DNA of 64,000 nt, taken from assembly GCA_965247815.1 (NCBI GenBank), contig CBDFHW010000014.1, forward strand, positions 310,001 to 374,000, read 5' to 3'. This document shows positions 35,033-43,788 of this stretch, piece by piece; the first letter of the stretch is position 1; every line of letters begins with the position of its first letter. The position numbers and the translations under genes were made by a program. This DNA comes from CBDAQA01 sp965247815. Lineage in GTDB: Bacteria > Planctomycetota > Phycisphaerae > Tepidisphaerales > Tepidisphaeraceae. The notes under the pieces were generated by a model, which searched no databases, was not told the DNA's origin, and worked only from the letters and a program-made list of their open reading frames with translations.

Positions 35033-35233
35033 TGTTTTCGCGCTCCGCTGATTAGTCATCGGCAGCGGGGCGTTCGGAAATGAAGCAATTATTGGACGCA
35101 GACGATAGGGCAGGTTGGACCGCGATGTGGACCGGATGCTTCGACGTCGGCAGAGGATCAACGGGCGACAAACGGCAACCGCGGGGTGGGTCGATTCTCG
35201 ACTTCGCAGCGAGTCTTTGCCGATAAGTGCGTC

Positions 35234-36175
35234 ATGAACCCGGCCACCACTGTCACCACCCCCGTCGCGCTGATCATTCACAAACGTCCGGACCATCTGA
35301 AGCTGGTGCTGGCGGCGCTGGCGAAGGTTCGGCCGTCGACGATCCTGGTGATCGCGGACGGGCCCCGGCGGGAAGAGGACGCGGCGGGGTGTGCGGCGTC
35401 GCGGAAGCTGATCGACACGATCGATTGGCCGTGCGACATTCGGTTGAATTATTCCGAGCAGAACTTGGGGTGCCGGCGTCGAATCTCCAGCGGCATCAGC
35501 TGGGTCTTTTCACAGTTCGAAGAAGCGATTTTCGTCGAAGACGACTGCATTCCCGACCCGAGTTTCTTCAAATTCTGCCAGGAGATGCTCGCGTATTACC
35601 GCAACGACGACCGCGTGCGGGCCATCAGCGGCGACAATTTTCAGTTCGGGAAACGGGTGTCGCCTTACAGTTATTATTTTTCGCTGATTCCCCACTGCTG
35701 GGGTTGGGCGTCGTGGCGGCGGGCGTGGGAATACAACGACGTGGACATGCTGGGTTGGCCGGCCGCGGAGGCGACGGACTTTCCGCGTCAGCTGCTGCCG
35801 TCTGACAAGGCTGTCTGGTTCAACCGCAAGGCGTTCAGCGAGGCGTACAGGAGGAAGCTGGATTCGTGGGCGATTCCTTGGGAATTTTCGATCTGGCAGA
35901 GTGGCGGGCTCGCGGTGCTGCCGGAGGTGAATCTGGTGACGAATATCGGGTTCGGGCCGGATGCGACGCACTGCAAGAAGCCGGACCCTTGCGCGAACAC
36001 GCCGGCGCTGGAGATGGACTTCCCGCTCAGGCACCCGCCGATGGTGGCGCACCACGTCGATGCTGACCTGGCGTATTACGACCGCATCGTGAAATACGTC
36101 CCCGAAGACTTTCTCCGCAGCGCGGCGGGGCGTTCGGTGGGTTACGATTCGCTCAGCTTAGCGCGATCGGCGTAA
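35234..36175 (+). CDS. HlpA-like glycosyltransferase (GT-A, GT2-like)
   Basis: 313 residues from ATG 35234. Pattern: VALIIHKRPDHLKLVLAALA, LVIADGPRREED, YSEQNLGCRRRISSGI, then FVEDDCIPDPSFF with the acidic metal site. PHCWGWASWRRAWEYNDVDM is the strongly conserved centre of the HlpA-like glycosyltransferase group. GDNFQFGKR and NIGFGPDATHCKK follow as usual. These proteins are annotated as hemolytic proteins in old databases, but the fold is a glycosyltransferase. It is transcribed away from the DegT-led operon across 201 bases, so both may share a control region and act on the same glycan. Confidence 0.85.
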   Translation: MNPATTVTTPVALIIHKRPDHLKLVLAALAKVRPSTILVIADGPRREEDAAGCAASRKLIDTIDWPCDIRLNYSEQNLGCRRRISSGISWVFSQFEEAIFVEDDCIPDPSFFKFCQEMLAYYRNDDRVRAISGDNFQFGKRVSPYSYYFSLIPHCWGWASWRRAWEYNDVDMLGWPAAEATDFPRQLLPSDKAVWFNRKAFSEAYRRKLDSWAIPWEFSIWQSGGLAVLPEVNLVTNIGFGPDATHCKKPDPCANTPALEMDFPLRHPPMVAHHVDADLAYYDRIVKYVPEDFLRSAAGRSVGYDSLSLARSA

Positions 36176-36425
36176 ATGAATCGGCCCCTGTGGCCGCTGG
36201 TCGTCAAGCGCATAAAACCAGAAATAGCTGCAAATCGCGTGATAAAATCTGTAGTAGCCGAGGCCGGGAGACCGCGGATTGAACTGATCGGTGCGCGATT
36301 TTGCAGGTCGATCCCCGCCCTCCCGGGACGGGGCTGTTAAAAATCCCGCGGGGCCATTTTGAACCGCGTGGACTTTCGTTGTAATCCGCATCAGGCCTAA
36401 ACCGGACTTTGTTTAGTAGCTCCGA

Positions 36426-36962
36426 ATGAATCACCAACTTAATTACGGAAGGGAGCTCTTCCACGAGCGATTGCGAATGCCGCCGTGGGTCATGCTCATC
36501 CGCGTCGTCGTCGCTGTGCTCGTCGCCGGCGTCTCGATTTTGTTTCTATTAACGACGTATTGGTCGCGGATACGCTGGCCCATCCAATTGTGCATCGGGC
36601 CCGTGATAGGCGGCGCGGCAGTTGCGGCTGCTTGCACGGTCGATGCGACGACCCGCGTTTTTTGCGACCGCCTGCAGGTCGATCTTTCCGTCGCAGGCTG
36701 TCGGCTCGGGAGTTACCAATATCCCTGGGCCACGGTGACCGAGGTCATGCGGATCGACAGTAAAACGCCGGCGGCGAAACGAAATCGCGCGGTGTTTCGA
36801 CGCGCCCCGTCGTTGACGGTCGTCATGTATTTCGGCACGGGGATATGGGTGCGGACTGCGGGATCGAAAGAAGCCTGGATCGGTTCGAATCAGGTCGACC
36901 TGCTGCTCGAAGCCATCGCGACGGCGCGTGGCGATTCTGATTCAGAAGAAAAACAGCCTTAA
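36426..36962 (+). CDS. hypothetical membrane protein with a PH-like soluble domain
   Basis: 178 residues. Two transmembrane helices at about 21-42 (VMLIRVVVAVLVAGVSILFLL) and 50-70 (PIQLCIGPVIGGAAVAAACTV) are followed by a soluble domain of about 105 residues rich in beta strands (VFCDRLQVDLSVAGCRLGSY, then LTVVMYFGTGIWVRTAG). This plan resembles bacterial PH-domain-like membrane proteins (YdbS-type), but I cannot confirm the family. The tail is acidic. It ends 15 bases before scpB on the opposite strand. The start is poorly marked. Confidence 0.7.
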   Translation: MNHQLNYGRELFHERLRMPPWVMLIRVVVAVLVAGVSILFLLTTYWSRIRWPIQLCIGPVIGGAAVAAACTVDATTRVFCDRLQVDLSVAGCRLGSYQYPWATVTEVMRIDSKTPAAKRNRAVFRRAPSLTVVMYFGTGIWVRTAGSKEAWIGSNQVDLLLEAIATARGDSDSEEKQP

Positions 36963-36977
36963 AACTAAGAAAGTTGC

Positions 36978-37643
36978 CTACTTCGGCGTCGGCAGGCTTT
37001 CGGATGCCGGCAGGTCTCGCAGACTGTTCAGGCCGAACAGTTCCAGAAAACGCTTGGTGGTTCCATATAGGATCGGCCGGCCTGGTTCTTCGGCCCGGCC
37101 GGCGATTTTGACCAGGTGCTTTTCCATCAGCGACCGGATCGTTTCCCCGCAAGCCACGCCGCGGATCGCCTCGACGTCGGCGCGAAGGATCGGCTGCTTG
37201 TAGGCAATGATCGCCAGCGTTTCGAGCGCGGCCTTGGTGAGCTTGGCGTCGATTTCTTTCTGGTGCAGCTTCTTCAGATGATCACCGAACTGCGGCAGGG
37301 TCAGAATCTGGTACCCCCCGGCAACCTGTTCGATGCGGAAAGACCGATTTCCCTGCTCGTACAGGTCGTTCAAATATTTGATCGCCGTGCGAACCGGCTT
37401 GGTGCCGGGCAGCGACATCAACTCCGCGAGCCGACCGGCGGTCAGCGGGTGGTGCGTGCTGAGCAGCAGCGCCTCGGTCACTTGCAGGTCTACGACGACG
37501 TCGGCGGATGCAGCTTCTGTAGTGTCTTTTTCGGGGTCCGTCACCTCGCCGTCGGACAGTTCCGGCTCGACCGGCGGGGACGTCGGCGGGGTATCTTCTG
37601 AAGGTGGCGGTGTTGGGTCGGGGGTCATGGTTTGGGCCGGCAT
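36978..37643 (-). CDS. scpB: SMC-Scp complex subunit ScpB
   Basis: 221 residues. ScpB bridges SMC and the kleisin ScpA in the chromosome-condensing complex. The first 45 residues are an acidic, Pro/Thr-rich disordered arm. Two winged-helix domains follow: TEALLLSTHHPLTAGRLAEL in the first, and ALETLAIIAYKQPILRADVE with RGVACGETIRSLMEKHLV in the second, the most conserved ScpB region. GRPILYGTTKRFLELFGL is the diagnostic C-terminal motif. No scpA is in the window. ATGs at 37643 and 37628 are both possible starts. Confidence 0.95.
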   Translation of the reverse strand: MPAQTMTPDPTPPPSEDTPPTSPPVEPELSDGEVTDPEKDTTEAASADVVVDLQVTEALLLSTHHPLTAGRLAELMSLPGTKPVRTAIKYLNDLYEQGNRSFRIEQVAGGYQILTLPQFGDHLKKLHQKEIDAKLTKAALETLAIIAYKQPILRADVEAIRGVACGETIRSLMEKHLVKIAGRAEEPGRPILYGTTKRFLELFGLNSLRDLPASESLPTPK

Positions 37644-37746
37644 CGTGATACATTACGGCAAGGGATCGGGCAAGTTTCCTCGGTGGCCCTGCAAGAGACT
37701 AGAATCGTATCCGTCTTACTTTCGTGACGGCTTACTGACGCGCGTG

Positions 37747-38991
37747 ATGATCACCTTTCCGTGTAAATGCGGCAACCTCTTCGAAGTGCCCGACGACCAG
37801 TCCGGGGGCCTGGTGCAGTGTACGCGGTGCGGGCTGCTGGCCGACGTGCCGAACGCCGACGATCTGCCGAATCTGCACGAAGACGGCACTTTCGCCTTCG
37901 AAGAGACGACGCCGGTCGACGACGGCATCCGCCTGGCGGACCTGCATCACGCATTTACGAACCGAACGACCGACGACAGCGGCCGGGTGAAAGACCTTCG
38001 ACCGACGGCAGAGCATTTCGAACGCATCGGGGTGGTAAACGACGACGCGCCAACGCGGGTCACCCCCCGGTACGACCCGGTGACCGGCGAACTGATTCGG
38101 CCGTTGGCGTTGAAAGACGAACCGCCGATGCGCGTGCTTCCGATCGCCGAGTCGCCCGGTGCCGCGGCAAAGGCGCCGATTCCCGTGGTTTCATTAACCT
38201 ACTCAACCGGCGACACCACCAAACCCGCGTCGCTAAAAACCCTTGCGGTCGACCTGCTTCAGCCGGCGAACACCACCGTGATGGCGTTCATCTACCTGTT
38301 TTATGTCGCGGCTTATCTGGCAAAAATTCCGCTGAACACGTTCGTGCTCTATTTCAATTTGCCGATGTTGGTCGCGCTGGTGCCGAACATTCCGTTGTGG
38401 TTGATCGCGGCCCATTACGGTTGCGTGATCGAAGATACCGGCCCCGATGCGATCGACGAACTGCCCCGGCCGATGCGGTTTTTTGAATTCGTCGACGACC
38501 TGCTCCGGCCGTGGTTCAAGGTGATGCTCGCGGTCCTGATCTGCTTTCTGCCGGCGTATGCGACCGCTGCCTGGTTGCAGGGCCCGGCCGGGTTGATGGT
38601 GGCAATGACGATTGCTTTGTTGCTCGGCGGGGCTGTGGCGTTTCCGGGGGTGCTGCTCACCAGCGTCGCCGGCACGACGGTGCTGAACCTCAGCCCCGAT
38701 CGACTTCTCGGCGTGATGCGCATCTGCGGAATCAGGTACTTCGCCGCGGTCTTCACCGGGATATTGTCGCTGACGTTGACTGCGCTGTTCCTGCTCGGCC
38801 CGGCCAGCCTGCCGCCCTTGGCGTGGATCCCCGGCGTTCAGAATTTCGACCGCTTATTCCTTCTGCTCCCCGGTGTCGCGATGACCATTTACATCTCGCA
38901 TTTTTTCACCTGGCACCTGGGGCTGCTCTATCGGCAACACCACGACCAGTTCCCGTGGCTCGCGCAAAGACACCTCCGCACCCCGCGGTAG
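37747..38991 (+). CDS. membrane protein with N-terminal zinc ribbon
   Basis: 414 residues from ATG 37747. The N-terminus is a small zinc ribbon (FPCKCGNLFEVP and CTRCG), typical of many planctomycete proteins. Residues 60-160 form a charged, probably unfolded linker. The last 260 residues hold about six hydrophobic helices (VMAFIYLFYVAAYLAKIP, LPMLVALVPNIPLWLIAA, AVLICFLPAYATAAWL, MVAMTIALLLGGAVAF, AAVFTGILSLTLTALFLLG, LFLLLPGVAMTIYISHFFTW). No transporter or enzyme motif is evident. Divergent from scpB across 103 bases. Confidence 0.8.
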   Translation: MITFPCKCGNLFEVPDDQSGGLVQCTRCGLLADVPNADDLPNLHEDGTFAFEETTPVDDGIRLADLHHAFTNRTTDDSGRVKDLRPTAEHFERIGVVNDDAPTRVTPRYDPVTGELIRPLALKDEPPMRVLPIAESPGAAAKAPIPVVSLTYSTGDTTKPASLKTLAVDLLQPANTTVMAFIYLFYVAAYLAKIPLNTFVLYFNLPMLVALVPNIPLWLIAAHYGCVIEDTGPDAIDELPRPMRFFEFVDDLLRPWFKVMLAVLICFLPAYATAAWLQGPAGLMVAMTIALLLGGAVAFPGVLLTSVAGTTVLNLSPDRLLGVMRICGIRYFAAVFTGILSLTLTALFLLGPASLPPLAWIPGVQNFDRLFLLLPGVAMTIYISHFFTWHLGLLYRQHHDQFPWLAQRHLRTPR

Positions 38992-39349
38992 CGTTACTCA
39001 ATACGGTTTCCTCTGCAGGCTTGTGCTGTCACTCGTGAGGCTGCCAACGAGCACCCGTTAACATTCGCACGCCAGTACCTTCCAAGAACTTGTTCACCGC
39101 GGAGGCGCCGAGGCGCGGAGGAGCATGCTCGCCCCTCGATTTTTTCGGAAATGTCGCGCGGTTTGATTTTGGTTGGCACGAGGATGCACCGTGGACAGGC
39201 GTGCGGACGCGGTATGTTTAATTGTTACTTGCCTTCTCCGCGGCTCTGCGCCTCGGCGGTGAGCAATCCGTGCCAAAGAAAACTGCGCGGGATCAGATTG
39301 AAACCGTTAATTCGCAACAACCGATCAGCAGCGCCGAAGATCGGCTCGG
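38992..39349. other. repeat-bearing intergenic region
   Basis: 358 bases between convergent genes. Most of it is the inverted pair at 39092-39264. No coding frame has believable composition. It would be a natural place for transcript ends from both sides. Confidence 0.5.
39092..39264. repeat. CACCGCCGAGGC-family inverted pair, copy 1
   Basis: The left arm (39092-39123) begins GTTCACCGCGGAGGCGCCGA. The right arm (39233-39264), reverse-complemented, begins GCTCACCGCCGAGGCGCAGA. The 32-base arms match at most positions; the spacer is about 110 bases. Related to 9185-9215 and 59366-59516. Confidence 0.8.
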
Positions 39350-40717
39350 CTAGACCCCGGTGTCCAGATAGAGCACTTCGTCGTCGGCAGAGAAACCGAA
39401 AAGTTCCGCGAATCGACCCCAGGCGACAACCGTCTTGAACAGCCGTTCGATGTCCTCGGACGTGAGCCGGATCGCGAGTTCCTCCGCGACCACGTCCTTG
39501 TGCAATCGGTGGTCTTTGGCCTCTTCCAATAATCGGTTGACGAATTGAAACGTGCCGAGCGTTTTCAGCTGCCGGCGGAACAACGCCTTTCGGCCGTTGA
39601 TGTCGTCGTCGAGCAGCTCCCGGCCGGTGTCGGTGAGCGCGACTTTATTTTTCGGCGTGTCCAGGAAATCCATCATTTCGCCGGCCTTGAGCACCGCGAG
39701 CGTGTGCCCAAAATCGTAATCAGTGAACCGGTCGATCCCGAAGACGTCCATTTCCCCGCCGTGGTCGCGGACGATTTCCATCAACCCGATGACGTGCCCG
39801 ATGTTGACCGCCGGCAAAGGTTCGGGGATTGGCAGTCCGCCCGGTGTGGCAGGCACGACCGCGGGCTTTGCCGGCACGTCCGGCAGCTGCTCGTTCATGA
39901 TGGCGTTGTGGATCTGCTGGACCATCCGCCGGAACGCCGGCGTCTGGTACTCGCGCGGGTGCGGGACGTCGTTCTGCACGATGGTCTGGATCCGGCCCGG
40001 TTTGGCCGCGAGCACGACGATCCGGTCGGCGAGAAAAACCGCTTCCTCGATCTGGTGCGTGATCATCATCACGCTGCGGCGCGCCTGCGATTCGCCCGGC
40101 ACGGTCGACGCCGACTTGTCCGACCGGTTCGAAAACAACCGGTAGATTTCGCTCCGCAGGCTTTCGGCGGTGAAGACGTCCAGCGCACTGAACGGCTCGT
40201 CCATGCAGAGCAGTTCGGGCCCCCGGGCCATCGCGCGGGCGAACCCGACGCGCTGCTTCATCCCGCCGGAAAGCTCTTTCGGGTATGCCTCTTCGAATCC
40301 TTCCAGACCGACGATGTCGATGCACCGCTTGACCCGTTCGGTCCCTTCGTCGGGGCTCAGTTCCAACCCGTTTAGCGCGAGCCGGACGTTGTCCTGCACA
40401 TTCAGCCAGGGGAACAACGCGAAGTTCTGGAAGACGATCGCGACGCCCGGGTGGATGCCGGTCAACGGCAACCCGTGGGCGAACACCTCGCCGGTGGTCG
40501 GCTGGATCAGCCCGACCATGGCGCGCAGCAGTGTGCTTTTCCCGCACCCGCTGGGCCCGAGGATCGCGAGCACTTCGCCAGGCCGGACGCCGAGCGAGAC
40601 GTTTTCCAGGATGGGCCGCAGCTGCCCGTCCTGCCCCAGCGAGATCGAGACGTTGCGCGCCTCGGCGATCGGGGTCGTGTCCACCGAAGACGTTGATGGT
40701 TGGGTGATCAGGGTCAT
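39350..40717 (-). CDS. ABC transporter ATP-binding protein, NitT/TauT type with AAA-associated C-terminal domain
   Basis: 455 residues. The ATPase domain has Walker A GPSGCGKST (54-62), the Q-loop in FQNFALFP, the signature LSGGMKQR, Walker B LLCMDEPFSALD and the H-loop MMITHQIEEA. After residue 275 comes a long extension (from MEIVRDHGGEMDVFGIDR onward) typical of the AAA-associated nitrate/sulfonate-type ATPases, thought to be regulatory. It pairs with the permease gene directly upstream (40 bases). Likely substrates are nitrate, sulfonate, bicarbonate or similar anions, but no binding protein gene is near, so the substrate is open. Confidence 0.9.
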   Translation of the reverse strand: MTLITQPSTSSVDTTPIAEARNVSISLGQDGQLRPILENVSLGVRPGEVLAILGPSGCGKSTLLRAMVGLIQPTTGEVFAHGLPLTGIHPGVAIVFQNFALFPWLNVQDNVRLALNGLELSPDEGTERVKRCIDIVGLEGFEEAYPKELSGGMKQRVGFARAMARGPELLCMDEPFSALDVFTAESLRSEIYRLFSNRSDKSASTVPGESQARRSVMMITHQIEEAVFLADRIVVLAAKPGRIQTIVQNDVPHPREYQTPAFRRMVQQIHNAIMNEQLPDVPAKPAVVPATPGGLPIPEPLPAVNIGHVIGLMEIVRDHGGEMDVFGIDRFTDYDFGHTLAVLKAGEMMDFLDTPKNKVALTDTGRELLDDDINGRKALFRRQLKTLGTFQFVNRLLEEAKDHRLHKDVVAEELAIRLTSEDIERLFKTVVAWGRFAELFGFSADDEVLYLDTGV

Positions 40718-40757
40718 ACGCGTCTTTTCGAAACTCAGAAACTCTCGGTCGACTCAG

Positions 40758-42536
40758 TCACACGTTCAGGCTGTACCGGGATTCGGCGACCCGGTAGACC
40801 CGTTTCCAGACGGTCCGGTTCAGCGTCACGACGAAGCCCGCCATGGTGATAATGCTCGCGGCCAGCAGGGGGAAATTCCCGGCATTGGTCGCCTCGTTGA
40901 TCAGCGACCCCAGACCGAAAGCGATCTTGGTGCTCCGGCCGGCCGAGAAATATTCCGAGACGATCGTCGCGTTCCAGGCCCCGCCGGCGGCCGTCACCAG
41001 CCCGGTGACCAGAAACGGAAAAACCGCCGGGATGTAAAGACGCCGCCAGGTGTACCAGCGGCTGAGATGATACACGCGGGCCGCCTCGCGGAGGTCGCTG
41101 GGGACCGCCATCGCGCCGGCGATCACGTTGAACAGCACGTACCACTGCGTCCCCAGCAGCATCAGTGCGACGCACCCGAACGTGAACGGGACGTGCAGCA
41201 GGACCAGCAGTCCGACGACCCAGGGGAAGATCATCGGCGCGGGGAAGCTCGCCGCCACTTGCACCACGGGCTGAAGCCGCTGGGACCACTTCGGGCTCAG
41301 GCCAATGAGGATTCCGACCGGAAGCGCCCAGATCGCGCTCAGCAGAACTGCCGCAGAGGTTCGAAGGAACGACGCCATCAACGCAAGCCCGACGTGAATC
41401 CAGTCCTGATGGTCCGGGGTCGACACCGGGAGCGCGATCAGCAGTTTGATCAACTGCCAGCAGCCCCAGACCGACCCGGCGGCCAGCACCAGCAGCGATA
41501 CCCACTTCACGACCGAACGGCAGCTGTCGATCAGCCTTGCCCGGGATTGCATTTGTCGGGTGTGATCGGCTGGGCTTATCGCCGGCTCGGTCCCGGGGAT
41601 CGTTTTGTTGACCGAACGTTTCAGCGCGATCAGGCGGCGCACCAGGTTCAGCAGCCGCGACCGCTGGAACAGGTTCATCACCCAGGAACTGGGTTGGTCG
41701 GCTGCCGACACGTCTTCGAGTTTGTAGCGCTCGCTCCAGACGACGATCGGCCGCCAGAGAATCTGGTCGACCAGGATGATCATCACCACCATGGCGAAGA
41801 CCGCCCCGACCTGGGCTCGGCCGTTGTTCTGATCCATCGCCTCTTTCATGTACGACCCGAGCCCCGGGAGGCGGTAGTCCCGGTCCTTCAGCGTGAACGC
41901 CTCGTTGACGGTGATGAAGAACCATCCCCCGGCCATCGACATCATCGAATTCCAGACCAATCCGATCATGCTCGCCGGAACTTCGAGGGTTTTGAACACC
42001 TGCCAGCGGCTGAGCTTTTGGATCAAAGATGCCTCGCGCAGCGTCTGGGGGATCCCGCGAAGACTACCGATGAAGCTGTAGGTCATGTTCCAGACCTGCC
42101 CGGTGAAAATGGTGAGCACGCAGGCGAGTTCGAGCCCCAGCTCGCGGGTCGGGAACAGCTGAACGAGCGCGAGCACCAGCCCGGGCAGGAACCCGAGCAC
42201 GGGAATCGACTGCAGCACGTCCAGGGCGGGGACCATGATACGTTCGGCGCGGCGGCTGTGAGCGGCGACCGTGCCGTAAACCAGCGTGAAGGCCAGTGAC
42301 AGCACGTACGCTGCGCACCCGCGGGCGAGCGTCATCAGGGTATATTTCGGGAGAGCGCGGAGGCTCAGGTTGATGGCAACGCTCGCGTGCATCGGTGACG
42401 CCGCCTGCCGGGCCATGATCACGACCGCGCCGACGACCGCGGCGATGCCGGCCATCACGAACAGCTCGATCCCGATCGACGCCGGCGCGGCGAGCGCTTT
42501 CTTCACTTTCTCGGTATGAAAAAGAACTAATGCCAT
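40758..42536 (-). CDS. ABC transporter permease, two fused TauC/SsuC-type domains
   Basis: 592 residues from ATG 42536, about twice the usual 260. Two BPD-type permease domains are fused. The first spans about 15-280, with its coupling loop LRGIPQTLREASLIQKLSRW. The second spans about 345-590, with its EAA-like loop VPSDLREAARVYHLSRWYTW. A charged linker (about 290-340) joins them. Two full permeases in one chain would give a complete pore without dimerisation with another permease. The ATPase gene follows. Together they look like a NitT/TauT importer lacking a visible periplasmic binding protein. Confidence 0.88.
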   Translation of the reverse strand: MALVLFHTEKVKKALAAPASIGIELFVMAGIAAVVGAVVIMARQAASPMHASVAINLSLRALPKYTLMTLARGCAAYVLSLAFTLVYGTVAAHSRRAERIMVPALDVLQSIPVLGFLPGLVLALVQLFPTRELGLELACVLTIFTGQVWNMTYSFIGSLRGIPQTLREASLIQKLSRWQVFKTLEVPASMIGLVWNSMMSMAGGWFFITVNEAFTLKDRDYRLPGLGSYMKEAMDQNNGRAQVGAVFAMVVMIILVDQILWRPIVVWSERYKLEDVSAADQPSSWVMNLFQRSRLLNLVRRLIALKRSVNKTIPGTEPAISPADHTRQMQSRARLIDSCRSVVKWVSLLVLAAGSVWGCWQLIKLLIALPVSTPDHQDWIHVGLALMASFLRTSAAVLLSAIWALPVGILIGLSPKWSQRLQPVVQVAASFPAPMIFPWVVGLLVLLHVPFTFGCVALMLLGTQWYVLFNVIAGAMAVPSDLREAARVYHLSRWYTWRRLYIPAVFPFLVTGLVTAAGGAWNATIVSEYFSAGRSTKIAFGLGSLINEATNAGNFPLLAASIITMAGFVVTLNRTVWKRVYRVAESRYSLNV

Positions 42537-42746
42537 CGGTGTCGGCAGGGTAGCGTAAAAGATCGGACATACCAGCCAGGACAGCGAGCGGTTTGCGAGC
42601 CAGCCTGCGGACCCGCCGAAAGCGTCCGGGCACAACCCGACCGAGCCCGGACACCCGGCCGACGCGCCCGGCCGTCGCGCCGACGATCCTGATTTTCCAA
42701 CAGCAATTCCGGGCGTAACTTCGTCGTTTCTGGTACTGTGTCGCCA

Positions 42747-43034
42747 ATGTCAATCCCAACCACACCGATCCATCAGCTCGTGTTGAACCAATTGTCTACG
42801 GGCGAGAAGCGACTGCTGGTGCTCGTGGTCGCCGTCCGTAAGGCGCTGGGGCCGTCGGAAAGCATCAAGGGGGACCTGTCGGTGATGGTCAAAGCCGCGC
42901 TGCGGAAGCTGGTCGCGTCGAAAGTCGTTCTCGACGAAGAAGGGGTTTACTCGCTGGCCCCGGTGGCCGCTCCCGAGGTGACGATTTCAGTCCAGAAGAC
43001 CGCCCCCAAGGCCCGCGTCGCCGGGCGCGCCTGA
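42747..43034 (+). CDS. small hypothetical protein (95 aa)
   Basis: 95 residues from ATG 42747; a GTG nine bases upstream is also in frame. It is a small helical protein with a basic middle (SGEKRLLVLVVAVRKALG then VMVKAALRKLVASKVVLDEE). The regular spacing of Leu, Val and Lys over residues 15-70 suggests a two- or three-helix bundle, possibly a winged-helix-like DNA binder (VVLDEEGVYSLAPVA resembles a wing). It ends in a basic Ala/Lys/Arg tail. It is divergent from the ABC permease gene by 210 bases. Unrecognised. Confidence 0.65.
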   Translation: MSIPTTPIHQLVLNQLSTGEKRLLVLVVAVRKALGPSESIKGDLSVMVKAALRKLVASKVVLDEEGVYSLAPVAAPEVTISVQKTAPKARVAGRA

Positions 43035-43104
43035 ACTCACACCCCGTTAATCCAACCCGACCGCCTGCCCCGGACTTCGGGCAGAATGTTCACAGCAGCA
43101 ACGG

Positions 43105-43686
43105 TTATTTCAGCTTCGCCAGCTCGGCGAGAATCGTAGCAGCCGAGGCACGGTCCCCGTGCGTCTTGCTCATCTTCCGAAACCGGACGACGCCTTGGTG
43201 GTCGATCACGAACGTTGACGGGTAGGCCGTTTCCTGCGCCTTTTCCCAGCGAAGCGCGTACGCGTTGACGAACGTGAAGTCCGGGTCGACCAAGGTCACA
43301 AATCCGTCCGATGATGATTTGTCTTTAAAGAACTCGGCCGCGTGGGCGTCCAGATCTTTTGCCGGCCCCGGGTAGATCAGCACGACTTTCGCGCCGGCGG
43401 TTTCGAACTGCTTTGCGTGGGCGACTAGGTCCGCGACCTGCTTGGTGCAAAGCGGACATTGATAGCCCGGCCACCCGCGGAGCACCACCAGCACGACCGG
43501 GCCCTGTGTGTAGAGTTCTGAAAGCTTCGCCGTTTTCCCGTCGAGCTGTTTAAGTTCAAAGTCCGGCGCGGTGGTGCCGACGGCGGGCGTCGTGGGCGTC
43601 GTTTCCGACCGGCCGTTTTGTACGAGCAACAGACTCGCGATTGCGATCGCGCAGATAGACGAAGCAAATCGTCGACGGTGTTCCAT
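43105..43686 (-). CDS. exported peroxiredoxin-like (AhpC/TSA) protein
   Basis: 193 residues from ATG 43686, with GGAG six bases upstream. A signal peptide (about 1-27, basic start then CAIAIASLLLVQNGRS) sends it out of the cytoplasm. The thioredoxin fold follows: VGTTAPDFELKQLDGKTAKL, VVLVVLRGWPGYQCPLCTKQ with a C-x-x-C pair at the peroxidatic position, then VDPDFTFVNAYALRW and TAYPSTFVIDHQGVVRFRK with the cis-proline. The P-x-x-x-C-P peroxidatic motif is replaced by GYQCPLC, as in the peroxiredoxin-like AhpC/TSA branch. Role: periplasmic peroxide or disulfide chemistry. Confidence 0.88.
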   Translation of the reverse strand: MEHRRRFASSICAIAIASLLLVQNGRSETTPTTPAVGTTAPDFELKQLDGKTAKLSELYTQGPVVLVVLRGWPGYQCPLCTKQVADLVAHAKQFETAGAKVVLIYPGPAKDLDAHAAEFFKDKSSSDGFVTLVDPDFTFVNAYALRWEKAQETAYPSTFVIDHQGVVRFRKMSKTHGDRASAATILAELAKLK

Positions 43687-43788
43687 TTCGATCTCCAGTG
43701 GTGCCCGGCAGGGATAAGGGTGTCCGACCAGAATACCACCCACGGTCGCCAAATATTCCCGGGCAACAATAGAAACCGAGTGGATCAG

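Noticed and set aside
39092..39264. Possible CRISPR array from repeated GAGGCGC units
   Set aside because: Only two inverted arms, with no regular direct repeats or spacers; the pattern is an inverted pair.
40170..42299. 709-codon frame antisense to the ABC transporter genes
   Set aside because: Covers two real genes on the other strand, with His/Arg/Pro-rich composition and no signature.
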